64,000 nucleotides of DNA, taken from NCBI GenBank assembly GCA_963715745.1, contig OY970271.1, positions 682,001 through 746,000 on the forward strand, in the 5' to 3' direction. The stretch comes from CAWGJF01 sp963715745 (lineage in GTDB: Bacteria > Bacteroidota > Ignavibacteria > Ignavibacteriales > Ignavibacteriaceae). Within the stretch, counting starts at the first letter, position 1, and each line of letters starts with the position of its first letter. Under the pieces are notes generated by a model. The model was given only the letters and a program-made list of their open reading frames with translations. It was not told the DNA's origin and did not search any database. The translations under genes and the position numbers were made by a program. Below, piece by piece: positions 45,136 to 52,665 of this stretch.

Positions 45136-45284
45136 CATTTCACTTTACGGAGTAGGAGGAACCGCGGTTCCTCTTCCTCTTCAGGCTGACTGTCCCTTAC
45201 AAAGCTCTGATCAAAAAAATCCATACACCTGGCTAGTGTGTGTATATTCTTCATTAATTCATTTTCCAGAGCTTCCCGGAACAT
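45135..45284 (-). CDS. small ORF between two terminators, unknown
   Basis: A 49-residue frame starting MFREALENELMKNIHTLARC, with an acidic run (QPEEEEEPR) and ending LLLRKVK. It directly precedes a strong terminator on the same strand, which favours a real transcript. It contains the 18-bp palindrome GAGGAACCGCGGTTCCTC (45156-45173). It could equally be a non-coding RNA; no homologue is recognised. It lies at the left edge of the cassette array. Confidence 0.4.
   Translation of the reverse strand: MFREALENELMKNIHTLARCMDFFDQSFVRDSQPEEEEEPRFLLLRKVK
45156..45173. repeat. 18-bp perfect palindrome
   Basis: GAGGAACCGCGGTTCCTC reads the same on both strands, inside the small minus-strand ORF. It might be an operator or an RNA hairpin without loop. 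Confidence 0.6.
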
Positions 45285-45473
45285 ACAGGTAGCGTTGTTT
45301 ATTAAGGAAAGCCCGTTTTTGGCTCATTTTCGTTTCCAACTTCGGAAATAGGGCTCGGAACCTTCCGGGTGGCATTTCCAAAACCGGAAAGGTTATCCAG
45401 AAGAATTTTAGCTGTTTTGACAGTTTTTGTTGAAATGTTCAAATATTATAAGGAAGTTTGCGGTAAATAAACA

Positions 45474-45649
45474 GGGAGTGATTATCCTGATAACTACAGA
45501 ATACCCAAATCTTAATAAAAATTTATTTGAATGATATTAGGAATGGAAATTAAGATTTCGATTCCTGAAAGAAATAATTTTACTTAAGATAGATTTATAT
45601 TAGGATAAGAAATCACTCCCCAATTCCTTATAAGTAATAGTTAGCTAAC
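45474..45649. other. nested inverted repeats at array start, possible attI relic
   Basis: An outer inverted repeat GGGAGTGATT-ATCCT (45474-45488) / AGGATAAGAAATCACTCCC (45602-45620) and an inner AAATCTTAAT (45507-45516) / ATTAAGATTT (45549-45558) precede the first cassette. The array begins at GTTAGC (45640-45645). Here the sequence is not an attC: no matching GCTAAC half lies on the left. The first cassette joins exactly at G/TTAGC, as at an attI or attC crossover. It may be the remains of attI after loss of the integrase gene. Confidence 0.4.
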
Positions 45650-45660
45650 TATCATAAAAG

Positions 45661-46122
45661 ATGGATACTAATTCTAAAAATAAATTTGATGCCTTAGCAA
45701 CACTTTGGAAAGGTGCGTGGGAAAATTTTAATGTTAGACGTCAATATGAATTCAAATTTACATTTGCACTATGGACTGCATTTGCTGCATTTATAAGTAT
45801 AATAATTACTAGTGAATCTGAAACAATCAACCATAATTATCTTATAGGAACTATAATTATAGGAGGTCTGATAAGTCTATTGCATCTATGGTTTATCGTT
45901 GGTATTGGGCGAGCGCACAATTTGGACAGAGAAATTGCAATTCATTATGAAAGAAAAATGCAATTATTATCAGATTCAGAATTCCCCCAAGAACTAAAAA
46001 CTAAAATAACTCAATCTCATAAAAGGATGGGGAAATTATTACGTAACTGGTCTCATTTTACTCAAGCAATAATTACAATTTTACTTTACCTCGGTGCGAT
46101 TCTATCTATTATTTATAAATAA
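45661..46122 (+). CDS. cassette protein, three-helix membrane protein
   Basis: A 153-residue protein with three hydrophobic segments (about residues 33-50, 61-85 and 128-150) and polar loops; N-terminus WKGAWENFNVRRQYEFK. No signal peptide and no recognised domain. It is the first gene of a two-gene cassette (15 bases before the 103-residue gene). It probably works with that gene. No Shine-Dalgarno is evident; translation would begin near the cassette start. Confidence 0.75.
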   Translation: MDTNSKNKFDALATLWKGAWENFNVRRQYEFKFTFALWTAFAAFISIIITSESETINHNYLIGTIIIGGLISLLHLWFIVGIGRAHNLDREIAIHYERKMQLLSDSEFPQELKTKITQSHKRMGKLLRNWSHFTQAIITILLYLGAILSIIYK

Positions 46123-46136
46123 AATACGGTAACACT

Positions 46137-46448
46137 ATGGACCAACAACAACTGCTTAATCTTTCCCAACAATTAGTAGACTTAAAAAAACAAATCAAGA
46201 CGATTGAAGATGATATGCTTCAATTAAAATTAGAAATATTCGAAGAAGCTAAAGGCGGAATTAAATGTAATGGTGGTAAAGTAATTTATTTGGCACCTAA
46301 AGATGTTCCTGTTTTCGATAGAGAGTTATTAAAAGATTTATTACGCCAAGAATATGGATTTGAGAATAGTTTGATCGATGACCTTTATCAAAGAAGCCAA
46401 AGGATAAGTAAAAGAGAAGCTCAATTAAATATTTATTTAGATAAGTAA
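46137..46448 (+). CDS. cassette protein, small coiled-coil protein
   Basis: A 103-residue protein: a coiled-coil N-terminus (LSQQLVDLKKQIKTIEDDMLQLKLEIFEEAK), then GGIKCNGGKVIYLAPKDVPVFDRELLKDLLRQ and a basic end. It resembles small phage-type or toxin-antitoxin-type hypothetical proteins, but no family is certain. It is the second gene of the cassette that carries the 153-residue membrane protein gene. Confidence 0.7.
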   Translation: MDQQQLLNLSQQLVDLKKQIKTIEDDMLQLKLEIFEEAKGGIKCNGGKVIYLAPKDVPVFDRELLKDLLRQEYGFENSLIDDLYQRSQRISKREAQLNIYLDK

Positions 46449-46455
46449 AACGTTA

Positions 46456-46680
46456 GCTAACCAGCCAATCAACCCGACCGCCTTTTCGCATTCGGATTTT
46501 CTAAAATTCTTGGGTTGGTTATTCCGTTTTAAGTTAGTTGTTCAAAGTTGCTCTATTAATTAACATTGTTGCAAACTGCACTTGCAAAGAAAGATAAGTG
46601 CAGTTTGCTAAATTATTGGCTTAGTCGTTTTAATCTGCATTGCTGTTTTGGGCGGCGGGTTATCGGCAACGTCGTTAGGC
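46456..46680 (+). other. attC site 1
   Basis: Left arm GCTAACCAGCCAATCAACCC (46456-46475), right arm ending ATCGGCAACGTCGTTAGGC (46662-46680). At 225 bp it is longer than usual. An internal perfect 13-bp hairpin, GCAAACTGCACTT (46571-46583) / AAGTGCAGTTTGC (46596-46608), lies in its centre. Intact, so this site should still be usable. Confidence 0.85.
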
Positions 46681-46695
46681 AACAAAAAAATAAAA

Positions 46696-47325
46696 ATGGC
46701 AAAAAGACTAAAATTATTTAAGGATTCTTCAGATAAATTCTGGTCAAATAATTCAAGAATTGGCGGTGTCTTTACTACTGGTTATACTTATGCCTTATCT
46801 TATTTAAAAGCATCAGATTATTTGGTAGATATTGCAATTAAAGGTAATGATGCTGACAAAGATTTAATCTTTCCAATATGTTTTAATTATAGACATTATA
46901 TAGAACTGAGTTTAAAAGAATTGATAAGAATTGGGGAAGAATTTTATAAGAAGTCTGAATACTTAGGTTTTGAAATTAAGAAATATTCAAAATTTAAATC
47001 GGAATTACTAGATAAAGAACATAGTTTGCAAAAACTTCTTAATTGGTTAATTGCACTATTAGATTGTATATCTGAGGAAAAAATAAATTCTGACGTAACG
47101 GTATTAATAAATGATTTTCATAATATTGATCCAGATGGGCAAAAATTTAGATACTATGTAAATAAAAAAAAGAAACTATCATTCCCCAATCAATCTTTTT
47201 ATGATTTAGCTCATTTAAAAGTAGGAATGAAAAGAATTGAGAATGAATTTATGGGGATTGATGGTTGGATGGATCATTATGGCACCATTGCAGATGGATT
47301 AATATCTGAGTTAAATGTTTTTTAA
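46696..47325 (+). CDS. cassette 2 hypothetical protein
   Basis: A 209-residue protein begun at ATG 46696. The open frame extends upstream to TTG 46648, but that start lies inside attC. The sequence KDSSDKFWSNNSRIGGVFTTGYTYALSYLKASDYLV and HYIELSLKELIRIGEEFYKK suggests a helical protein of a hypothetical family. A phrase LEKLLNWLIALLDCISEE-like region is hydrophobic. It is followed 15 bases later by the next gene of the cassette. No Shine-Dalgarno is seen. Confidence 0.65.
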   Translation: MAKRLKLFKDSSDKFWSNNSRIGGVFTTGYTYALSYLKASDYLVDIAIKGNDADKDLIFPICFNYRHYIELSLKELIRIGEEFYKKSEYLGFEIKKYSKFKSELLDKEHSLQKLLNWLIALLDCISEEKINSDVTVLINDFHNIDPDGQKFRYYVNKKKKLSFPNQSFYDLAHLKVGMKRIENEFMGIDGWMDHYGTIADGLISELNVF

Positions 47326-47340
47326 TTATATAGGTTAACA

Positions 47341-47772
47341 ATGAATAATTCTGAATCATTTTATTCAGCACAAGGTGTTTATTTTCCAGAACCCGTTCCA
47401 GCAGAATTATTCTCAAAAATTCCTAATTGTGAAAAAATTTATGATGTAACAGAAAATAAAATTTATTTAAAATATGAATTCACTGAATTTAGCTTAGATT
47501 GCACAAACGTTCTACTTGATTCTTTAAATTCTGTAAAGAGTATTTTTATTAAAGACATCTTTTTTGATGTAAGTCCTTTTCAAAGTGAAGACTTGTTAAG
47601 ACTAGTTTATTTTGCTCTTAAGGATACCAACTACAAATTTGGTTTAATTTTAGACAATAATTATGACAAAAATGAATATACTTACCAAAGTATAAAAGAA
47701 TTCCTAAGAATTGAACCCGAATTAAGTACTGCAAAAGAATATTTAAAAGAGGAGACGAAAAATTTAAAGTAA
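47341..47772 (+). CDS. cassette 2 protein, N-terminal part of a split TPR gene
   Basis: A 143-residue product whose C-terminus (AKEYLKEETKNLK) is in the wrong frame relative to the next gene. If a -1 shift occurs at the heptamer T-TTA-AAA (47742-47748), the reading continues as YLKRGDEKFKVKNYFGALEDYNRAKEINPN, a textbook TPR start, and joins the frame of 47829-48587. The N-terminal 130 residues (VYFPEPVPAELFSKIPNCEKIYDV) have no known family. It is either a frameshift mutation or programmed -1 frameshifting. Confidence 0.6.
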   Translation: MNNSESFYSAQGVYFPEPVPAELFSKIPNCEKIYDVTENKIYLKYEFTEFSLDCTNVLLDSLNSVKSIFIKDIFFDVSPFQSEDLLRLVYFALKDTNYKFGLILDNNYDKNEYTYQSIKEFLRIEPELSTAKEYLKEETKNLK

Positions 47773-47828
47773 AAAATTATTTCGGAGCTTTAGAAGATTA
47801 TAACCGAGCAAAAGAAATAAATCCAAAT

Positions 47829-48587
47829 ATGATAGAGGTATATCTTAAACGGGGAAATGCTGTAAATAAACTGAAAGATTTTAAACAAGCGATAATTGAT
47901 TATAGCAAAGTAATTGAAATCAATCATATCCATCATTTAGCTTATAATAATCGTGGATATGCAAGGCGAATGTTAAGAGATTATGAAAATGCTATTAAAG
48001 ATTTTAATGAGGCTATTAAAATCAATCCTAACATTTCACAGTATTTTTATAATCGTGGTTTAGCAAAAAGTATGTTGGACGATAATGAAAATGCAATGAA
48101 AGATTATAATAAATCAATTGAATTGGATTCTAATTTTGCTGAAGCTTATTATATGCGAGGTAATTTAAATTATGATTTAGGAAATGCATCTGATGCATTG
48201 AAGGATTATTTAAAGGTTATTGAAATTAATCCAAATCATTCCGAAGCATATTGTAATATTGGAACTATAAAAGCTGAATCAGAAAATAAAGCTGAGGCAA
48301 TAGAATATTTTTCAAAGGCTATTGAACTAAATCCGAATTTACCCGAATCATATTCAAATCGAGGTGGGGCACAAAATGATTTGGGAAATAGATCAGAAGC
48401 AATTGAGGATTTTACAAAAGCCATAGCATTGGACCCCAATTATGCAACGGCATATTTTAATCGTGCTGGAGCAAAATATTTTTTAGGTGATGAAGACGGT
48501 GCTTTGATAGATTTGGAAAAAGCTGCAAAGTTAGGATTAAGTCAAGCTATCGAATTACTAAAAAAATATCGTGATAAAAATAATTAA
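47829..48587 (+). CDS. cassette 2 TPR-repeat protein
   Basis: A 252-residue product with about seven tetratricopeptide repeats (AYNNRGYARRMLRDYENAIKDFNEAIKINPN and similar blocks of 34), a protein-interaction scaffold. The frame is open from 47715 and no good start codon lies before 47829, but the repeat pattern begins upstream of it at 47748 (KRGDEKFKVKNYFGALEDYN). The true product is therefore probably fused to the 47341-47772 frame by a frameshift. The stop is only a few bases before attC (GCCTAAC at 48592). Confidence 0.8.
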   Translation: MIEVYLKRGNAVNKLKDFKQAIIDYSKVIEINHIHHLAYNNRGYARRMLRDYENAIKDFNEAIKINPNISQYFYNRGLAKSMLDDNENAMKDYNKSIELDSNFAEAYYMRGNLNYDLGNASDALKDYLKVIEINPNHSEAYCNIGTIKAESENKAEAIEYFSKAIELNPNLPESYSNRGGAQNDLGNRSEAIEDFTKAIALDPNYATAYFNRAGAKYFLGDEDGALIDLEKAAKLGLSQAIELLKKYRDKNN

Positions 48588-48735
48588 TGTTGCCTAACAA
48601 TTGCCTCAAGCCGTTATGTAAAAAGTCAAGAGCTTGAGTAAATGTTCTTAAAAATATTTAACTAAAAGAATCAATCTGTTATTAACAGTCCCCGATTAGC
48701 TGGGGCTGCATTATGTCATTCAAAAACTATATAAT

Positions 48736-48843
48736 GGCGAGGCTGTAATCTGACCGAAAACTCACTTACAGCTCCCAGTAAATTATCGGGATGACTGTCG
48801 AACCACAGGTTCTGTGAGCAGGCTTGAGGAAACAGTCCTCGCC
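48736..48843 (-). ncRNA. putative bridge/seek RNA of IS-A copy 1
   Basis: A segment beyond the transposase stop with a closing stem GGCGAGG (48736-48742) / CCTCGCC (48837-48843). Inside it are the hairpins CTGTAA/TTACAG, TCCC/GGGA and GACTGT (48793-48798) / ACAGTC (48832-48837). Read on the minus strand, it carries CCUCAAGCC (plus-strand bases 48821-48829), identical to the attC left arm into which this copy inserted. The other loop carries CGGUCAGAU, complementary to the element's right-junction bases ATCTGACC. Guides to target and to donor in two loops are the hallmark of IS110-family bridge RNAs. Strand of transcription is inferred from the transposase direction. Confidence 0.75.
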
Positions 48844-48928
48844 CTTGAAAAAAGAAAATTTCTTTTAGCTTGCTTCTCCTTAATTTTTATGGAGAATTGT
48901 TCTTTGAACTATTGACAAAGTATCTTAA

Positions 48929-49993
48929 TTAAGCAACCAAAGCTTTAACGTAACTATCCTGGTTTATCCAAACGTGTCTTGTTCTTCTTAATAGTTTTTT
49001 GGCAATACGGATAATGGCTTTTTGCTTAGACATCTGTTTATTGAGTTCATTAAATCTTAAAGTAAGAGCAGGATCTTTCCTTACGGCAGTCCAGGCAGCT
49101 TCAATAAGCAATGGACGAAGAAACTTGTTATGACGGAAAGATATTCCTCTTGTGTATTCAGTTTCACCGGATGAATAAACAGAAGGAACCAGACCAACAA
49201 AGCTGCAAAGCTGTTCAAAGGTGTTGAAGCGTTTGATGTCAATTATTTCTGTATAGAGACTCATTGCAGTAATGAAAGCAATACCCGGAACAGATGTAAG
49301 AGAGTTAATAACAGAAGATATATTTTCCTGTTTAGCTTCTTTTCTTAGTTCTCTGAGTATCTTCTTAAGATGTTCTCTTGTTTGCTCTAACTGTTCAAGA
49401 AGATTGTCCAGGGTAAACTGTCCGGCAGAAGAAGAAAGCTTAACGGATTTTAACCAATGGATAAAATAACCGGACCATCGGGAGTTGGTTAAGTGTTCTT
49501 TTGGAATTGAAATTCCATAATTATAGAGAAGCATTTTAATTCTGTTCTTAATTCTGGTTTGACCCTGAGAAAGACGGTAGCGAAGGCGCATCAAAGAACG
49601 AAGCTGCTCAGCATAGAGATCAGGAATATAGATTGCTTTAAGTGAGCCATTTTCAAGTTCACGTGCAAGCTTACGGGAGTCAACAGGATCGGATTTAGCT
49701 GATTTTTCTTTACCGGAAGAAGGAACATCTGCAGGATTAACAACTATGCAGTTTATACCAAGTTCAGTAAATTTTCTTTGAGGCCAGAATCCGCAGAATC
49801 CGGCTTCATAAACAACAAAGTAAGTTCCGTTGGGATAGTGTTTGTTAAGGTACTTATGAAGTTCATCCGGAGAAGGATTCATTGAAAAAGTTTTAAGCTC
49901 GATACCACAGTTACGGATAGTAACTTTCCATTGCTTGAGGTGAGTATCGATGCCGATAAAAAAATGCAGATTAGAAAATGTTATGGCTTTCAT
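48929..49993 (-). CDS. IS110-family transposase (IS1111 type)
   Basis: A 354-residue recombinase. The N-terminal RuvC-like DEDD domain begins FFIGIDTHLKQW and includes YEAGFCGFWPQ, VVNPADVP and SDPVDSRKLAREL. The C-terminal Tnp_20 domain has SVPGIAFITAMSL and CSFVGLVPSVYSSGETEY with the catalytic Ser region. It is the enzyme that uses the neighbouring RNA to join element and target. The sequence is nearly identical to copy 2, with one Ala/Thr difference. Confidence 0.93.
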   Translation of the reverse strand: MKAITFSNLHFFIGIDTHLKQWKVTIRNCGIELKTFSMNPSPDELHKYLNKHYPNGTYFVVYEAGFCGFWPQRKFTELGINCIVVNPADVPSSGKEKSAKSDPVDSRKLARELENGSLKAIYIPDLYAEQLRSLMRLRYRLSQGQTRIKNRIKMLLYNYGISIPKEHLTNSRWSGYFIHWLKSVKLSSSAGQFTLDNLLEQLEQTREHLKKILRELRKEAKQENISSVINSLTSVPGIAFITAMSLYTEIIDIKRFNTFEQLCSFVGLVPSVYSSGETEYTRGISFRHNKFLRPLLIEAAWTAVRKDPALTLRFNELNKQMSKQKAIIRIAKKLLRRTRHVWINQDSYVKALVA

Positions 49994-50398
49994 ATTAAGT
50001 CTCCTTTATTTATTAAATTAATTCTCAGATGAAAATTAATTGATGAGACTTTTTAACATAACATCTGACTGCTTCTATTCCATCGGTTTTTCAGTTTCTC
50101 GGCTTAGTTGTCTTCGTTCAAGTTTCTTGCTTAAAGTTATTCTCCTATGAAATATTTTTCTAATCATAATTCTTTTTAATTAATCTAAACCGTCTGTTCT
50201 GGGCAGCGGCTTAGGCAAAACGCCGTTATAAGCTCAAAAATAAAACAAGTCATACCCTATTGATGATTTATCTTGAACAAAATTAGTATAATTGTAAAAA
50301 AGAAAAATATAAACAATAGTTCTTTTACCGTTAATTTGGACAGATAAGAGCAATGGAATATATACAAACGTAGCAGGCAATTAGAAAAAGGGAACAAC

Positions 50399-51304
50399 AT
50401 GATTAAAAAAACAAAAATAGCAGCAGCTCAACTTACACCAGTATTTTTAAACAAAGAAAAAACGGTTGACAAAGCATGTTCAGCTATTTTAGATGCCGGA
50501 AAGAATGGAGCAAAGTTACTTGTATTTCCCGAAGCGTTTATTTCCGGTTATCCGGATTGGGTATGGTATATCCCTGCCAACCAAACTGGACAACTAAACA
50601 ATCTATATGTTAAGTTAGTAGAGAATGCGGTATCAATTCCCGACAATACAACTAAAAGACTTTCTGAAGCGGCAAAGTCAGCAAATATTAATGTAGTAAT
50701 GGGGATGAACGAACGAAACTCCGAGACTAGTAATTCCAGCCTTTATAACACAATTCTTTTTATAGATGATGCTGGTGAAATACTTGGGAAACATAGAAAA
50801 TTAATGCCCACAAATTGTGAAAGGTTAATATGGGCGCAAGGAAATGGCAGTACACTTAAATCCTATGACACATCCGCTGGGAAAATTGGTGGCTTAATAT
50901 GTTGGGAAAATTTTATGCCTTTGGCACGAAATGCAATTTATGAATCTGGAGCTCAAATACTTGCTTCTCCAACTTGGGATCAAGGTGATGATTGGTTGGA
51001 AAGTATGCGGCATATTGCAAGAGAGGGTGGCTTATTTGTTATAAGCAACTGTATGACCTTACGTATAGATGATTTACCCGAAGAATTAAAAACGATATAC
51101 TCAAAAGGGATAGAATGGATAAGTAAAGGGCAGAGTTGCATTATTAATCCAAAAGGTGAAATAATTTCTGGCCCTATAGATTCAAAAGAATTTATCCTAT
51201 ACGCAGATATCGATTTGAGTGAAATCATTGCTGCAAAACGCAGGTTTGATGTAGTTGGGCATTATGCAAGACCTGATGTATTCAGTTTTACTGTTAACAA
51301 ATAA
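50399..51304 (+). CDS. cassette 3 nitrilase-family hydrolase
   Basis: A 301-residue protein of the carbon-nitrogen hydrolase superfamily, close to nitrilase/cyanide-type enzymes. Catalytic triad: Glu45 in VFPEAFISGYP, Lys134 in KHRKLMPT and Cys168 in GGLICWENFMPLAR. It should hydrolyse a nitrile or amide. It is the single gene of cassette 3 (50225-51606). The gene starts about 170 bases inside the cassette, unusually far, so a promoter may be present. Confidence 0.92.
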   Translation: MIKKTKIAAAQLTPVFLNKEKTVDKACSAILDAGKNGAKLLVFPEAFISGYPDWVWYIPANQTGQLNNLYVKLVENAVSIPDNTTKRLSEAAKSANINVVMGMNERNSETSNSSLYNTILFIDDAGEILGKHRKLMPTNCERLIWAQGNGSTLKSYDTSAGKIGGLICWENFMPLARNAIYESGAQILASPTWDQGDDWLESMRHIAREGGLFVISNCMTLRIDDLPEELKTIYSKGIEWISKGQSCIINPKGEIISGPIDSKEFILYADIDLSEIIAAKRRFDVVGHYARPDVFSFTVNK

Positions 51305-51425
51305 ACTATTGCGGGAATTAACTTTGACTAAAAATAACGTCCTACAACAATGTATAAACAGTATTAAAACTACTGCTTATACTAGACATTGAGAGATGGT
51401 GAAAATAAAACAAATTTAAAAGCGC

Positions 51426-51611
51426 TTATAACACGCCGCTCAACACGGACAGCGTTTTCAGTGCGGCATTTGTAAAATTATAAAGTTGCGTCTATAAAGT
51501 TAAGTTGCTTTTTAAGGTAGGTTGTTCTAAGAAACATTTTTATAAATAAAAGTAGTTGCTTCTATTCGGCATTGTTGTTCTGGGCTGCCGGTTAGCGGCA
51601 ACTTCGTTAGC
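51426..51611 (+). other. attC site 3 (intact)
   Basis: Left arm TTATAACACGCCGCTCAACAC (in two parts), right arm GCCGGTTAGCGGCAACTTC-GTTAGC (51606-51611). About 186 bp, no insertion. The left core matches the start GTTATAAGC of the nitrilase cassette. Confidence 0.85.
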
Positions 51612-51626
51612 TAACTATCATAAAAG

Positions 51627-52088
51627 ATGGATACTAATTCTAAAAATAAATTTGATGCCTTAGCAACACTTTGGAAAGGTGCGTGGGAAAATTTTAATGT
51701 TAGACGTCAATATGAATTCAAATTTACATTTGCACTATGGACTGCATTTGCTGCATTTATAAGTATAATAATTACTAGTGAATCTGAAACAATCAACCAT
51801 AATTATCTTATAGGAACTATAATTATAGGAGGTCTGATAAGTCTATTGCATCTATGGTTTATCGTTGGTATTGGGCGAGCGCACAATTTGGACAGAGAAA
51901 TTGCAATTCATTATGAAAGAAAAATGCAATTATTATCAGATTCAGAATTCCCCCAAGAACTAAAAACTAAAATAACTCAATCTCATAAAAGGATGGGGAA
52001 ATTATTACGTAACTGGTCTCATTTTACTCAAGCAATAATTACAATTTTACTTTACCTCGGTGCGATTCTATCTATTATTTATAAATAA
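51627..52088 (+). CDS. cassette 4 membrane protein (copy of 45661-46122)
   Basis: Identical 153-residue three-helix membrane protein. A second identical copy of the same cassette doubles the gene dosage. Function unknown. Confidence 0.75.
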   Translation: MDTNSKNKFDALATLWKGAWENFNVRRQYEFKFTFALWTAFAAFISIIITSESETINHNYLIGTIIIGGLISLLHLWFIVGIGRAHNLDREIAIHYERKMQLLSDSEFPQELKTKITQSHKRMGKLLRNWSHFTQAIITILLYLGAILSIIYK

Positions 52089-52102
52089 AATACGGTAACA
52101 CT

Positions 52103-52414
52103 ATGGACCAACAACAACTGCTTAATCTTTCCCAACAATTAGTAGACTTAAAAAAACAAATCAAGACGATTGAAGATGATATGCTTCAATTAAAATTAGA
52201 AATATTCGAAGAAGCTAAAGGCGGAATTAAATGTAATGGTGGTAAAGTAATTTATTTGGCACCTAAAGATGTTCCTGTTTTCGATAGAGAGTTATTAAAA
52301 GATTTATTACGCCAAGAATATGGATTTGAGAATAGTTTGATCGATGACCTTTATCAAAGAAGCCAAAGGATAAGTAAAAGAGAAGCTCAATTAAATATTT
52401 ATTTAGATAAGTAA
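52103..52414 (+). CDS. cassette 4 coiled-coil protein (copy of 46137-46448)
   Basis: Identical 103-residue coiled-coil protein, the second gene of the duplicated cassette. Confidence 0.7.
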   Translation: MDQQQLLNLSQQLVDLKKQIKTIEDDMLQLKLEIFEEAKGGIKCNGGKVIYLAPKDVPVFDRELLKDLLRQEYGFENSLIDDLYQRSQRISKREAQLNIYLDK

Positions 52415-52421
52415 AACGTTA

Positions 52422-52646
52422 GCTAACCAGCCAATCAACCCGACCGCCTTTTCGCATTCGGATTTTCTAAAATTCTTGGGTTGGTTATTCCGTTTTAAGT
52501 TAGTTGTTCAAAGTTGCTCTATTAATTAACATTGTTGCAAACTGCACTTGCAAAGAAAGATAAGTGCAGTTTGCTAAATTATTGGCTTAGTCGTTTTAAT
52601 CTGCATTGCTGTTTTGGGCGGCGGGTTATCGGCAACGTCGTTAGGC
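52422..52646 (+). other. attC site 4 (intact)
   Basis: Copy of attC 1 with the same 13-bp internal hairpin. It ends at GTTAGGC (52640-52646). Confidence 0.85.
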
Positions 52647-52665
52647 AGTAAATAAGAGGTCAAAA

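Larger units (their letters stand above)
45640..46680 (+). mobile_element. cassette 1 (identical to cassette 4)
   Basis: Extends from G/TTAGC at 45640 to GTTAGGC at 46680. It carries two short genes (153 and 103 residues) and its attC. The identical sequence recurs at 51606-52646 with the same length; identity begins exactly at GTTAGC and ends just after GTTAGGC, so it is duplicated as a unit by cassette recombination. Confidence 0.9.
48614..50069 (-). mobile_element. IS-A copy 1 (IS110 family, IS1111 type)
   Basis: About 1.45 kb. Near-terminal inverted repeats TTATGTAAAAAGTC (48614-48627) and GACTTTTTAACATAA (50047-50061). The transposase is on the minus strand and the long non-coding part lies beyond its 3' end. 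That layout and the subterminal repeats fit the IS1111 group. The insertion point is inside attC 2, and the eight bases CATCTGAC at 50062-50069 may belong to the element end. Confidence 0.9.
48592..50231 (+). other. attC site 2, split by IS-A copy 1
   Basis: Left arm GCCTAACAATTGCCTCAAGC (48592-48611, then CG), then IS-A, then the rest from about 50070 to the right arm CGGCTTAGGCAAAACGCC-GTTATAA (50225-50231). Without the insertion it is about 185 bp. The IS lies 14-15 bases after TAAC, at the CAAGCCG motif. Confidence 0.85.
51606..52646 (+). mobile_element. cassette 4, exact duplicate of cassette 1
   Basis: Same length (1,041 bases from G of GTTAGC to C of GTTAGGC) and identical sequence as cassette 1 at 45640-46680, with both genes and attC. 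The flanks differ on both sides, so the copy moved as a cassette. Confidence 0.9.

Noticed and set aside
45474..45649. A tenth attC site before cassette 1
   Set aside because: It has no GCTAAC left core and no CAAGCCG-type arm, so it lacks the attC pattern and is described only as an attI-like region.
46648..46695. TTG start for the 225-residue version of the cassette 2 gene
   Set aside because: This start lies inside attC; the ATG at 46696 is better placed just after the recombination point.
49272..49469. Plus-strand 65-residue ORF inside IS-A (also at 54924)
   Set aside because: It is the antisense shadow of the transposase gene and is conserved only because the copies are identical.
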